DNA from: Burkholderiales bacterium
Lineage (GTDB): Bacteria > Pseudomonadota > Gammaproteobacteria > Burkholderiales > Burkholderiaceae_C
Length of the DNA: 51,505 bases
Assembly (NCBI GenBank): GCA_026932235.1
Contig: JAIXKR010000117.1
Span: 1-51,505, forward strand
Direction of reading: 5' to 3'
Shown: positions 10,059-18,809 of the stretch, piece after piece
Layout: each line of letters starts with the position of its first letter
How positions within the stretch are numbered: the stretch's first letter is position 1
Notes under the pieces: model-generated
The model's database searches: none
Told to the model about the DNA's origin: nothing
Seen by the model: only the letters and a program-made list of their open reading frames with translations
Made by a program: the position numbers and the translations under genes

Positions 10059-13040
10059 ATGAATCCGCCCGCCCTTCCCCCCTCGCCAGCGCGCAGGCCC
10101 CGGCTCGCCGAGGCCTGCGCGCCGCGCCGCGTGGGCAGCGTCCTGGCGGCGGCGTTCGCCGTCGCCGCCGCGGTGGCGCTGGCACTCGGCCTCTCCGCAT
10201 CGGAGGCGGCGGCCTGGGCCGTGCCGGGCGGCGTCGGCGTGCTCGCGCTGCTGCTGGCCTGCCGCGCGATCCGGGCCCGTGCCATGCCGTCGTTCGACTC
10301 CACGCGGCTGCAGTCGGTCGAGTCGGTGGTGCGCGAGGGGACGCTCAACTACCGCCGCGTGCGCCTCACGCTCTACGGCGTGCTGGCCGCGCTGTGCTTC
10401 AACTTCGTCATCCAGAACTGGCACGCGCGCCAGACCGAGCAGAGCCGCCGCATCGAGAACGAGGCCATCGAGCTTGCCGCCACCCAGCGCTGGCTGAGCC
10501 AGCGCATCGCGCGGCTGGCGCTGTCGCCCGCTCTCCTCACCCAAGAAGCGTCGGTGCACGAGCTGCGCGCGACCATCGAACAGTCGGACGCGCAGACGGC
10601 GCGCCTGCAGGAGCTCCTGCGCGTGCAGGGGCTGCTCTCCGACGAGGCGCACGCCGACGTCGACCGCGCCTGGCAGGTCTGGATCGCGCGCCGCGCCAGG
10701 ATGACCGCCAGCGCCGGCAGCCTGGCCGACCGCGCCGAGCAGGACCCGCTTGCCATTGCGGCCGGCCAGCCGGCCAGCGTGGGCTCGCTTGCCGATGAGG
10801 CGCTGGCCGGCGTGCAGGGGCTGCTGGACGCGATGCAGGCCACCGCCGCGCGCAGCCACGCCGCGCGCGTGCGACAGACGCAGTTCTGGGCGGCGCTGAA
10901 CATCGTGCTGCTGTCGGTGCTGGCCCTGAGCGCCGTGGAGCCGGCGCTGCGCTCGATCCGCCGCCAGTACCGGCGCCTGGCCTCGCAGGCGATGGACCTG
11001 CAGCGCCTGGCGCTCGTGGCCGAGCGCACGACCAATGCCGTCCTCCTCATCGACGAGAACCGCCGCGTCGCCTGGACCAACCAGGCCTTCACGCGCATCA
11101 CCGGCGTCGCGCCGGCCGACGTGGTGGGCCGCGATGCGCTGGCGCTGTTCACGTCCGCCAGCAACGACGGCCACGCGGCCACGCTGCTGCGCCGCTCGCT
11201 GGACGGGCACGGCGGCGAGCGCTTCCAGTTTCGCCACCGCGCCCACGGCGGGCTGGACATCTGGCTGGACGTCGACATCCAGCCGCTGCAGGACGAGGCC
11301 GGCTCGATGCGCGGCCACGTCGCCGTGTCGGTGGACATCACCCAGCTCAAGCAGGTGCAGACCGACCTGCGCATCGCCGCCATCGCCTTCGATTCCTCCG
11401 GCGGCATCGCCATCACCGACGAGCACGAGCACATCCTGCGCGTCAACCCGGCGTTCACGCGCATCACCGGCTTCGCCATCGACGAGGCACGCGGCCGCAC
11501 CATGGCCGAGCTGCTGCGCTCGGGCCGCCACGGACCGGCCTTCTACGCCGCGATGCACGCCGCGCTCGCGCGCGAGCACCACTGGCAGGGCGAGATCTGG
11601 AACCGCCGCAAGAGCGGCGAGGTCTACCCCCAGTGGCTGAGCATCACCGCGGTGTGCGACGAGCAGGGGCGCACGACGAACTACGTTGCCGTCTTCACCG
11701 ACATCACCGAGAAGAAGCGCGCCGACGAGACGATCCGCTCGCTGGCCTTCTTCGACCCGCTCACCAAGCTGCCCAACCGGCGCCTGCTGCGCGACCGCAT
11801 CCACGAGGCGATCGCGACCAGCGCGCGCAGCGGCCGCCACGCCGCGCTGCTGTTCATCGACCTCGACAACTTCAAGGAGCTCAACGACAGCAAGGGGCAC
11901 GACGTCGGCGACCAGCTGCTGCAGGAGGTCGCCGCGCGGCTGAGCGCGGGCGTGCGCAGCGACGACACCGTGGCGCGCCAGGGCGGCGACGAGTTCGTCG
12001 TCCTCGTCACCGGGCTGAGTGCGGAGGCTTCCAGCGCCGGCGCGCAGGCGGAGCGGCTGGCGGAGAGCATGCGTTGCGAGCTCAACAAGCCCTTCGTGCT
12101 GGGCAAGCTGCGGCACCACACCTCGCCCAGCATCGGCATCAACCTCTTCCGCGGCGCGGAGCACGGCGCGGACGAGTTGCTCAAGCGCGCCGACAGCGCG
12201 ATGTACGTCGCCAAGCGGGCGGGTCGCAACGCCTACCGCTTCTTCGACCCCGCGCTGCACGCGGAGCTCGAGCAGCGCATCGAGCTGGAATCGGACCTGC
12301 GCCGGGCGCTGGAGCTGCAGCAGCTCGAGCTGCACTTCCAGCCACAGGTCGACGAGCACGGCACGGTGACCGGCGCCGAAGCGCTGCTGCGCTGGAACCA
12401 CGAGACCCGGGGCAGCATCCCGCCGGGCGTCTTCATCCCGCTGGCCGAGGAAAGCGACCTCATCGTGGACATCGGCACCTGGGTGCTCGAGGCCGCCGCG
12501 CGGCAGCTCTGCGCCTGGAGCGGGCGCCCGGGATGGCCGGCGCTGCATCTCGCCGTCAACGTCAGCGCCCGCCAGTTCCGCAAGGCCGACTTCTGCGACA
12601 CCGTGCGCGACATCGTGCAGCAACTCGGGCCGGCAGTCGGCCAGCTCAAGCTCGAGATCACCGAGAGCCTGATCCTCGTCGACGTCGACGAGGTCGTCGC
12701 GACCATGCGCACGCTGCGCGCGCTCGGCGTGCGCCTGGCGCTGGACGACTTCGGCACCGGCCAGTCCTCGCTGTCCTATCTGACGCGGCTGCCGCTGGAC
12801 CAGCTCAAGATCGACCAGTCCTTCGTGCGCAACCTCACCCAGAGCCGCTCCGATGCCGTCGTCGTGCAGACCATCATCGGGCTGGCGAGCAGTCTGGGCA
12901 TCGACGTCATCGCCGAGGGCGTCGAGACCGAAGAGCAGCATCGCCTGCTGGTGGCGATGGGGTGCCCGCGCCAGCAGGGCTACCTCTTCGGCCGCCCGAT
13001 GCCGCTGCCCGCCTTCGAGGCGCTCGCGAACGCGCGATGA
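10059..13040 (+). CDS. Membrane PAS-PAS-GGDEF-EAL c-di-GMP signalling protein
   Basis: 993 residues. Hydrophobic segments lie near 24-45, 55-70, 103-118 and 276-295, with an extracytoplasmic helical stretch between the last two. Two PAS domains follow (about 317-440 with AVLLIDENRRVAWTNQAF, and 440-560). Then comes a GGDEF domain with intact GGDEF at 642-646, and an EAL domain with EAL at 774-776, DDFGTG and IAEGVETEEQ. Both catalytic signatures are intact, so synthesis and hydrolysis of cyclic di-GMP are both possible; which dominates cannot be told. GGAGG lies 12 bases upstream of the ATG. It is placed directly after a chemoreceptor, so it may link taxis input to the motility/biofilm decision. 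Confidence 0.92.
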   Translation: MNPPALPPSPARRPRLAEACAPRRVGSVLAAAFAVAAAVALALGLSASEAAAWAVPGGVGVLALLLACRAIRARAMPSFDSTRLQSVESVVREGTLNYRRVRLTLYGVLAALCFNFVIQNWHARQTEQSRRIENEAIELAATQRWLSQRIARLALSPALLTQEASVHELRATIEQSDAQTARLQELLRVQGLLSDEAHADVDRAWQVWIARRARMTASAGSLADRAEQDPLAIAAGQPASVGSLADEALAGVQGLLDAMQATAARSHAARVRQTQFWAALNIVLLSVLALSAVEPALRSIRRQYRRLASQAMDLQRLALVAERTTNAVLLIDENRRVAWTNQAFTRITGVAPADVVGRDALALFTSASNDGHAATLLRRSLDGHGGERFQFRHRAHGGLDIWLDVDIQPLQDEAGSMRGHVAVSVDITQLKQVQTDLRIAAIAFDSSGGIAITDEHEHILRVNPAFTRITGFAIDEARGRTMAELLRSGRHGPAFYAAMHAALAREHHWQGEIWNRRKSGEVYPQWLSITAVCDEQGRTTNYVAVFTDITEKKRADETIRSLAFFDPLTKLPNRRLLRDRIHEAIATSARSGRHAALLFIDLDNFKELNDSKGHDVGDQLLQEVAARLSAGVRSDDTVARQGGDEFVVLVTGLSAEASSAGAQAERLAESMRCELNKPFVLGKLRHHTSPSIGINLFRGAEHGADELLKRADSAMYVAKRAGRNAYRFFDPALHAELEQRIELESDLRRALELQQLELHFQPQVDEHGTVTGAEALLRWNHETRGSIPPGVFIPLAEESDLIVDIGTWVLEAAARQLCAWSGRPGWPALHLAVNVSARQFRKADFCDTVRDIVQQLGPAVGQLKLEITESLILVDVDEVVATMRTLRALGVRLALDDFGTGQSSLSYLTRLPLDQLKIDQSFVRNLTQSRSDAVVVQTIIGLASSLGIDVIAEGVETEEQHRLLVAMGCPRQQGYLFGRPMPLPAFEALANAR

Positions 13041-13066
13041 GGGCCCGCGCGCCGATGTCGCAGGCT

Positions 13067-13588
13067 TCAGTCCGAGCGGGAGGCGTTCGCAAGCTCGACG
13101 AGCAGGTCAAGCAGCTGCGCGGCCTTTTCCTGGCCCAGCATGTTCAGCAGCTGCCGGCTCGGGCCCGCGCACAGGCGCTCGGCCTCGCCCAGCAGCAGCC
13201 GGCCGACGTCGGTCAGCTGAAGCCGCTTCTTGCGCAGGTCCGCGGCATCGGCATGCTCCTGCACGAGGCCGCGCTCGCGCAGCGAGCGCAGCACGACCGA
13301 TGTGGTCGAACGGTCGAGCGCAACCATGCGCCCGAGCTCGTTCTGGCTCGCGTCCCTGACCTCGCGCAGCATGAACAGCACGGCATACTGGGAGGGTGTG
13401 ATATCCAGATGGCGGCAGGACTCGGAGAAGGTCGCCGCGGCCAGTTGGTGCGCGCGGCGAAAGAGGAACTCCGGGCTCCCGAAGAGCGCACTGCGCGAAG
13501 ACGGAGCCTTCGGCTGTGGTTCGGCCGGATGGGCATCGACGCGCCCGGCAAGCCTGGAGGCGCGGGCTCTTCTCGAGGGCTCGGTCAT
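13067..13588 (-). CDS. MarR-family transcriptional regulator
   Basis: 173 residues. A basic ~30-residue N-terminal extension precedes a winged helix-turn-helix core: HLDITPSQYAVLFMLREV, QNELGRMVALDRSTTSVVLRSLRERGLV as recognition helices, and the wing DADLRKKR-like segment AADLRKKRLQLTDVGRLLL. Terminal helices would form the dimer interface. MarR proteins usually bind short palindromes next to their own gene and release DNA on binding phenolic or oxidant ligands. A perfect 6-1-6 palindrome lies 14 bases upstream of this start. The gene is convergent with the GGDEF-EAL gene and divergent from the receiver-like gene, which is a natural candidate target. Confidence 0.88.
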   Translation of the reverse strand: MTEPSRRARASRLAGRVDAHPAEPQPKAPSSRSALFGSPEFLFRRAHQLAAATFSESCRHLDITPSQYAVLFMLREVRDASQNELGRMVALDRSTTSVVLRSLRERGLVQEHADAADLRKKRLQLTDVGRLLLGEAERLCAGPSRQLLNMLGQEKAAQLLDLLVELANASRSD

Positions 13589-13602
13589 CGGGCGTCATCC
13601 GT

Positions 13603-13615
13603 TGTCCCTGGGACA
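13603..13615. promoter_or_regulatory. Palindrome TGTCCC-T-GGGACA, candidate MarR operator
   Basis: A perfect 6-1-6 inverted repeat in the 134-base gap between the divergent marR-like gene (start 13588) and the receiver-like gene (start 13723). Its size and placement fit an autoregulatory MarR site that could also control the divergent gene. The protein-site link is inferred from position only. Confidence 0.45.
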
Positions 13616-13722
13616 TCCGGGCGTCCGGCACATGCTGCCTGGCCGCGCGCCCATGAATGCCTTACGCGGATCAGAATATCAGGCGTGCATCCGCGCGCAC
13701 ATCCCACTTCCGCGCGATCCCC

Positions 13723-14484
13723 ATGAGGATGAAGGTCATTGTCGTCGACGACGACGCGGCCTCGGTCGCCGCGCAGGCCGGGCTGCTGGCGCACCTGGGC
13801 TGTGAGGTCAGGCCCTACACCGGCACGACGCAGGCCCTGCCCGCGATGCTGTCCGGCGACGCCGACCTCGTCTGCCTCGCGCTGCGGCTGCCCGAGCTGG
13901 ACGGCCGCCAGCTGCTCACCTTGATCCGCTCGCACGAGTACTCGACACGCGCGCCGAGCCTCCCCGTGGTCGCCGTCAGCGGGCATGTGACGCCGGAGGA
14001 CCGCGCGCTCGCGCTGGCCGACGGCTTCGCCGCCTGCCTGGCCAAGCCGGTCCTCGCCGAGCGCATGCACATCGTTCTTGGCCGCGCCATGCTGCTGCGC
14101 AACCACTTGCAGCGCACGCGCTACACGGTCGACCGACACCGCCTCGAGGAGCGGCTGCGCGCGCTGCAGCGCGCGGACCGCACGCCGACGCTGCATGCCG
14201 CGGTGGGGCTCGCGCTGGCGTTCGAGCAGCAAGGACGCACGGCGCTGCTGCAGGCGATGCTCGGTGCGAACGCGGGCGACCTCGTCGCCACGCGCGGCGT
14301 CCTGCTCTCGTTCGCAGCGACGGCCGAGAACCTGGGCGCGCGGCAGCTTGCGGCGACGCTGCGAGTCGCCGCGGACTGGTTCGAGCAGGGCTCGGAGGAC
14401 GAAGGGGTGACGGCGGCCGTGATGGCTCGGGCCGAGCTCGATCGCGTCGTCTTCACGCTGCGCGAGCAGGTGCGGTCGAATTGA
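13723..14484 (+). CDS. Degenerate receiver plus HPt-like protein (both phospho-acceptor residues missing)
   Basis: 253 residues. Residues 1-120 have a receiver (CheY-like) fold with an intact acidic pocket (VVDDD, 8-11), the switch Ser86 (VAVSGH) and Lys108 (AKP). The phospho-acceptor position in the beta-3 strand, however, reads LVCLALRLPELDG: Ala53 (codon 13879-13881) stands where Asp is expected. Residues about 150-250 look like a histidine-phosphotransfer helix bundle (SFAATAENLGARQLAATLR). In the usual H-S-L-K-G-x-A-x-N-L-G-A motif, His is Leu195 and Lys is Ala198. Both domains therefore appear unable to carry phosphate. The protein may act as a phosphorylation-independent binding partner. 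It is divergent from marR and follows the GGDEF-EAL region. An alternative start lies at 13729. Confidence 0.75.
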   Translation: MRMKVIVVDDDAASVAAQAGLLAHLGCEVRPYTGTTQALPAMLSGDADLVCLALRLPELDGRQLLTLIRSHEYSTRAPSLPVVAVSGHVTPEDRALALADGFAACLAKPVLAERMHIVLGRAMLLRNHLQRTRYTVDRHRLEERLRALQRADRTPTLHAAVGLALAFEQQGRTALLQAMLGANAGDLVATRGVLLSFAATAENLGARQLAATLRVAADWFEQGSEDEGVTAAVMARAELDRVVFTLREQVRSN

Positions 14485-14506
14485 AGACGACGGCGGGAGA
14501 CGGGCC

Positions 14507-15982
14507 TCAGGTGCCGCAGAACGTGCGGTAGCGGGCGGTCAGTTCGCGCGCCGCGGGCTCGGTGAAGGCCTCTTCCCCGGGTTGAGCCTCGTAGGGCCGG
14601 CGCAGCACGGCCAGCAGGTGCTCGAAGGGCCCCAGGTCGCCGCCGTCGACCGCCGCGGCCAGCGCCGCCTCGACGCGGTGGTTGCGCGGGATCACCCAGG
14701 GGCTCGCGCGGCGCATCGCAGCGGCGCGGACGTGCGGCGGCGCGCCCTCGGCGACCAGCCGCGCGCGCCAGCGCGCAGTCCAGTCCTGCAGCGCCGCGCG
14801 GTCGACGACGAGCGCCTGCAGCGGCGCGTCGTCGCCATCGGCAAAGTCGGCCAGCGCGCGCCAGGCGAGCGTGAAGTCGACCTGCTGCTCCTGCAGCAGC
14901 GCGAGCCAGTCGTCGGCGAGCGCGGCGTCCCCCGGCTGCGCGCCCGCCAGGCCCAGCTTGACGCGCTGGCCTGCGCGCCAGGCCTCGTCGAACCAGGCCG
15001 GAAAGGCGTCGACCACCGGCCTTGCCAAGGCCACGGCCGCCTCCGCCTCGTCGGCGAGGAGCGGCAGCAAGGCCTCGGCCAGGCGCGCGAGGTTCCAGCG
15101 CGCGATTCCGGGTTGGTTGCCGAAGGCGTAGCGGCCGTCGTGGTCGATCGAGCTGAAGACGGTCGCCGGGTCGTAGGCCTCGAGAAAGGCGCAGGGGCCG
15201 TAGTCGATGGTCTCGCCGCTGATCGTCATGTTGTCGGTGTTCATCACGCCGTGGATGAAGCCCAGGTTCATCCATTGCGCCACCAGCCGCGCCTGTCGCC
15301 GTGCCACCGCTTCCAGCCACCCGAGGAAGCGGTCCTCGCGGTCCGCCAGGTCGGGGTCATGCCGTGCGATCGCGTATTCGGCCAGGCGCCGCAGCGCGTC
15401 ACGCTGCCCGCGGGCGGCGAAGAACTCGAAGCTGCCCACGCGCAAGTGGCTGGCCGCCACGCGCGTCAGCACCGCGCCGGGCAGCTCGCGCTCGCGAAAC
15501 ACCGGCGCGCCGGTGGCCACCACCGCCAGCGCGCGCGTCGTCGGCACGGCGAGCGCGTGCATGGCCTCGCCCATCAGGTACTCGCGCAGCACGGGGCCGA
15601 GCGCGGCCTGGCCATCGCCACCGCGCGCGAAGGGAGTGCGGCCCGAGCCCTTGAAGGCGATGTCGCGGCGGCGCCCGTGGCGGTCGATCACCTCGCCCAG
15701 CAGCAGCGCACGCCCATCCCCAAGCTGCGGGCTGAAGCCGCCGAACTGGTGCCCGGCGTACGCCTGCGCCAGCGGCGCCGCGCCGTCGGGAACGCGTGTG
15801 CCGCCCAAGAGGGCGGCGCCCGCCGCGCCCTGCAGCGCCGCCGCGTCCAGGCCGAGTTCCTCGGCCAGCGCCAGGTTCAGCAGCAGCAGCCGGGGCGCGG
15901 GCGCAGGCGTCGGCGCCCAAGGCACGTACAGGCCTTCGAGCTCGCGCGCGAAGCTGTTGTCGAAGTGAAAGGGTGCAAGCAC
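14507..15982 (-). CDS. selO: Protein adenylyltransferase SelO (YdiU/UPF0061 family)
   Basis: 491 residues, about the normal size for bacterial SelO. Family signatures are present throughout: [14 protein letters not shown] at the N-terminus, [57 protein letters not shown], then [16 protein letters not shown] and the FLEAYDP segment. SelO is a pseudokinase-fold enzyme that flips ATP and transfers AMP to protein hydroxyls (AMPylation), linked to redox stress. The N-D-N-M and D-Y-G-P residues of the metal site are visible. A cysteine sits three residues from the C-terminus (FCGT), as in other SelO proteins where it takes part in redox control. The start is GTG at 15982. Its upstream ribosome site overlaps the TGA of the zinc-ribbon gene, implying translational coupling. 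Confidence 0.92.
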   Translation of the reverse strand: MLAPFHFDNSFARELEGLYVPWAPTPAPAPRLLLLNLALAEELGLDAAALQGAAGAALLGGTRVPDGAAPLAQAYAGHQFGGFSPQLGDGRALLLGEVIDRHGRRRDIAFKGSGRTPFARGGDGQAALGPVLREYLMGEAMHALAVPTTRALAVVATGAPVFRERELPGAVLTRVAASHLRVGSFEFFAARGQRDALRRLAEYAIARHDPDLADREDRFLGWLEAVARRQARLVAQWMNLGFIHGVMNTDNMTISGETIDYGPCAFLEAYDPATVFSSIDHDGRYAFGNQPGIARWNLARLAEALLPLLADEAEAAVALARPVVDAFPAWFDEAWRAGQRVKLGLAGAQPGDAALADDWLALLQEQQVDFTLAWRALADFADGDDAPLQALVVDRAALQDWTARWRARLVAEGAPPHVRAAAMRRASPWVIPRNHRVEAALAAAVDGGDLGPFEHLLAVLRRPYEAQPGEEAFTEPAARELTARYRTFCGT

Positions 15983-15994
15983 GAGCGCCGCACC

Positions 15995-17641
15995 TCAGAC
16001 GCCCCGCTGGCGCTCGCCGCAGCGGGGGCAGAAGCGCGCCGCGGCGGGGATGGATTCGCCGCAGTCGACGCAAAAGCGCCGCCCGGCAGGCGCAGCAGGC
16101 GCAGCAGGCGCGGGCGACGGCGCAGGCGACGGCGGGCGCGAGTCCCGCGCCTCCGCGGTGTTGATCTTCTCGGCGTAACGCTTGACCTGCTGCGCGCTGC
16201 GGCGCGCCGCGTCCTCGTCGCTCGCCAGCTCGAGCAGCACGCGACTGCCCGGGACATGCTCGCTCGCGGCGTAGAACGCCGAACGCGCACGCGCGACCTC
16301 CCAGCGCAACTGCACCGTGGAAGCCCCGGCACTGCTGCACTGCAGGCGCAGCAGCAGCGACCGCGCCTCGACCCGGCTCCACAGCAGATGGGCCACGCGC
16401 AGCGCATAGCCGCCGGCAAAGAAGAACAACACCGCCGCGCTGCCCATGCGCCAGGGCTGCGGCGCGCGCTGCAGCTGCGACCACACCACGACGCCCCACA
16501 GCAGGCCGCCGATGAGCGTGAACGCCAGCCCGAGCGCCAGCAGCCCGAGCAACCAGGGACGGCGCACGCCGCCGCTGCCGACCGGCGCCGCCGTGGCCGC
16601 CGGCAGGGGCTGCGACTCCTCCAGCGACGACATCTCGAAGCCCGCGCCGGTGCTGCGGTGCTCCACCTGGTTGCTCTGCCAGAGGTAGCGCCGGTTGGGC
16701 ACGCCCTCGCTCCAATAGCGATGCAGTTCGCGCTCGAGCTCCTGCTGCACGCGCTCGGGATCGGCGGCAATCGCCACGCTGCACGGCGCCGGCGCAGGGC
16801 CGGTGCTCAGCGGCCGCTCGGCGACCACGAGGCCCGCCGCCAGCGCAACGAGTTCGGTGAGCAGCAGCGCGGCAAGCATCAGCGCGGCACCTTCGGCCAG
16901 GCCTGCTGCCGCCAGCGGCGCCGTCAGCGCCTGCGGGGCCCGGCTCGCCGCCAGCCCGGCCAGAAGCGTCAGCCCCAGTTGCAACGCCACCGCGCGCGGC
17001 CGCGGTGCGGCGCGCGCGGCCTGGCGGGCGCGCAGCAGCACGAAGGCGGCCATGCCCACGCACAGCGCGCCCATCACCGCCACTCCCGGCGGCGGCATGA
17101 GCGCGCGTGTGACCAGCAGGGCCAGCGCCAGGCCGGCGATCCACGTCAAATGCACCAGACGCTGTGCCATCCACTCCCGCAAGGCCGGGGGTGCGGCAAG
17201 GAGCGTGGGCGACAGCCGCGCCAGCAACGGCCAGTGCGTCGCGTTCGACGGCGGCGCGACCGTACCGCCGCCGAGCAGGGTCGCCAGCGGTTCGGCCTCG
17301 GGGTTGGGCGTATTGGCCGAGCGCAGCACCGGAACCAGCGGCCCGGGTTGCCCGGGCAGCAGGCGCAGCGCCCGCTGGCGCGAGAGACGCAGAAGGTCGA
17401 TCGCAGCCAGGGCAAGCAGCAGCAGGCCGAGTGCCCCGTGCAGCCCCTGCCCCTCCTGCGGCAGGCGCAGCAGCCTGGTCGGAAACCAGCGCGGGAAGCT
17501 CACGTCCATCAGCACCGGCAGCAGCACGAGCAGCGCCAGCACGAGCAGCAGCGCGGCGCGCACGAGCAGCGCGAGGTTCTCGCTGCGGTAGATCCCGGCG
17601 ACCTCGAACGCGGGGCCCTGCGGGCCCCACTGATACGACAT
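15995..17641 (-). CDS. Unrecognised polytopic membrane protein with C-terminal zinc ribbon
   Basis: 548 residues, not recognised as a named family. By eye there are about eight hydrophobic segments (near 23-45, 67-86, 164-180, 186-204, 218-234, 250-272, 363-385, 400-421). A ~90-residue soluble loop lies between the sixth and seventh and contains a DPERVQQELERELHRYW helix and an SNQVEH segment. After the last helix comes a ~100-residue soluble domain, a Pro/Ala-rich linker (503-520) and a terminal C4 zinc ribbon: CVDC at 524-527 and CPRC at 538-541. The ATG at 17641 starts MSYQWGPQGP, a credible cytoplasmic N-terminus. It lies 12 bases upstream of selO on the same strand, so the two are probably one operon. 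Function is unknown; an association with SelO is an inference from linkage. Confidence 0.8.
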   Translation of the reverse strand: MSYQWGPQGPAFEVAGIYRSENLALLVRAALLLVLALLVLLPVLMDVSFPRWFPTRLLRLPQEGQGLHGALGLLLLALAAIDLLRLSRQRALRLLPGQPGPLVPVLRSANTPNPEAEPLATLLGGGTVAPPSNATHWPLLARLSPTLLAAPPALREWMAQRLVHLTWIAGLALALLVTRALMPPPGVAVMGALCVGMAAFVLLRARQAARAAPRPRAVALQLGLTLLAGLAASRAPQALTAPLAAAGLAEGAALMLAALLLTELVALAAGLVVAERPLSTGPAPAPCSVAIAADPERVQQELERELHRYWSEGVPNRRYLWQSNQVEHRSTGAGFEMSSLEESQPLPAATAAPVGSGGVRRPWLLGLLALGLAFTLIGGLLWGVVVWSQLQRAPQPWRMGSAAVLFFFAGGYALRVAHLLWSRVEARSLLLRLQCSSAGASTVQLRWEVARARSAFYAASEHVPGSRVLLELASDEDAARRSAQQVKRYAEKINTAEARDSRPPSPAPSPAPAAPAAPAGRRFCVDCGESIPAAARFCPRCGERQRGV

Positions 17642-17986
17642 ACCCACTCCCGCCCGGATTCGCTCCAGGCCACAAGACGCGAGTTTTGCATGAAGCCCTG
17701 CCATGCCGACCTCGTCGCCGGCATGCGCGCGCACAATGCCACGCGCCCGCAGCGCAGCGCGGCGTCCTCGAGGGGTTGTAGTCCTCGCTCCGGCGGCGCA
17801 CCGCATGCGCCGCGCAGCCTGCGACGGCCCCTCTGGTCTTCGGGTTTCCCGGGTCGGCCGGCCGCCGCCTCGGGGATTCCCCGGCGCGGCGCTCGGCCCC
17901 ACCCCGAAAAGCGCCGCCGCCGCGTGCCTCGACATCGCGCGCGTCCTAGCATCGCGCACCCCACAAGCGCCAGGAGGACGCGCAAC
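17642..17986. other. 345-base intergenic region between divergent genes
   Basis: Lies between the start of the zinc-ribbon membrane protein gene (minus) and the mscS-like gene (plus). It is GC-rich with no convincing coding frame, tRNA or strong hairpin. It must hold both divergent promoters, but no consensus hexamers are obvious. The only clear signal is AGGAGG at 17972-17977, the ribosome-binding site of the downstream gene. Confidence 0.6.
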
Positions 17987-18799
17987 ATGAACCTGCAATC
18001 GATCCAGACCTTTCTCGGCACCACGGTGACCGAGCTCGCCATCAAGGTGCTGGCGGCGATCGCCTTCTGGGTCGTCGGCCGCTGGCTCATCGGCAAGGTA
18101 GTCGGCCTGATCCAGGCCGGCATGAGCCGCAACCAGGCGGACCCGACGCTGACCAAGTACCTCGGCAGCATCGTCGCGATCGCGCTGAACATCGCGCTCG
18201 TCCTCGGCATCCTGGGCTACTTCGGCATCGAGACGACGAGCTTCGCGGCCATGCTGGCCGGCGCTGGCGTCGCGATCGGCGCGGCCTGGAGCGGGCTGCT
18301 GGGCAACTTCGCCGCCGGCGCCTTCATGCTCGTGCTGCGGCCGTTCAAGGTCGGCGACTTCGTCAGCATCGCCGGCGTCACCGGCACCGTGCACGAGCTG
18401 GGCCTGTTCGGCACCACGCTGGTGACGCCCGACAACGTGATGACCATCGTCGGCAACGGCAAGGTCTTCGGCGACACCATCCAGAACTACTCGTCGCTGC
18501 CGGTGCGCCGCGTCGAGCGCATCGCGCAGCTCGCGGCCGGCGTCGATCCGCTGGAGGCCATCGAGCGCCTCACGGCCGCGGTGGCCAAGATCCCCAACGT
18601 CAGCACCGAAATGGCGCCCGAGATCAGCCTGCTCGACATCAACCTCGTCGGCGCGGTGATCGCCGTGCGCCCGTACACGCACACCGACCACTACTGGCAG
18701 GTCTACTTCGACACCAACGAGGCCATCGTGCGCACCTGCCGCGAGGCCGGCTGGCCGGCGCCGACGCCCGCGCAGATCACGCGCCTGGTACAGGCCTGA
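17987..18799 (+). CDS. Small-conductance mechanosensitive channel, MscS family
   Basis: 270 residues, the size of the canonical MscS. Three membrane helices lie near 12-40, 60-82 and 88-120. The pore helix has the Ala/Gly pattern AAMLAGAGVAIGAAWSGLLGNFAAGAFML and is followed by the signature RPFKVGDFVSIAGVTGTVHELGLF of the beta domain. The C-terminal alpha/beta domain ends at PAQITRLVQA. It would open under membrane tension to release solutes on hypo-osmotic shock, in the inner membrane. The start is fixed by AGGAGG nine bases upstream of the ATG. Confidence 0.93.
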   Translation: MNLQSIQTFLGTTVTELAIKVLAAIAFWVVGRWLIGKVVGLIQAGMSRNQADPTLTKYLGSIVAIALNIALVLGILGYFGIETTSFAAMLAGAGVAIGAAWSGLLGNFAAGAFMLVLRPFKVGDFVSIAGVTGTVHELGLFGTTLVTPDNVMTIVGNGKVFGDTIQNYSSLPVRRVERIAQLAAGVDPLEAIERLTAAVAKIPNVSTEMAPEISLLDINLVGAVIAVRPYTHTDHYWQVYFDTNEAIVRTCREAGWPAPTPAQITRLVQA

Positions 18800-18809
18800 T
18801 CCGGCGCCC

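Noticed and set aside
7757-12941. Two long minus-strand open frames across the chemoreceptor and GGDEF-EAL genes
   Set aside because: Antisense to genes with complete conserved motifs; no ribosome sites or protein signatures of their own.
14507-15982. A selenocysteine in SelO, as in eukaryotic relatives
   Set aside because: The residue near the C-terminus is encoded by an ordinary Cys codon, and there is no in-frame TGA before the stop.
14582-18799. An apparent 1,400-codon plus-strand frame ending in the MscS sequence
   Set aside because: Only its last 270 codons are a real protein. The rest is antisense to selO and the zinc-ribbon gene and reads as Arg/Gln/Ala-rich filler. The mscS start is fixed by AGGAGG before the ATG at 17987.
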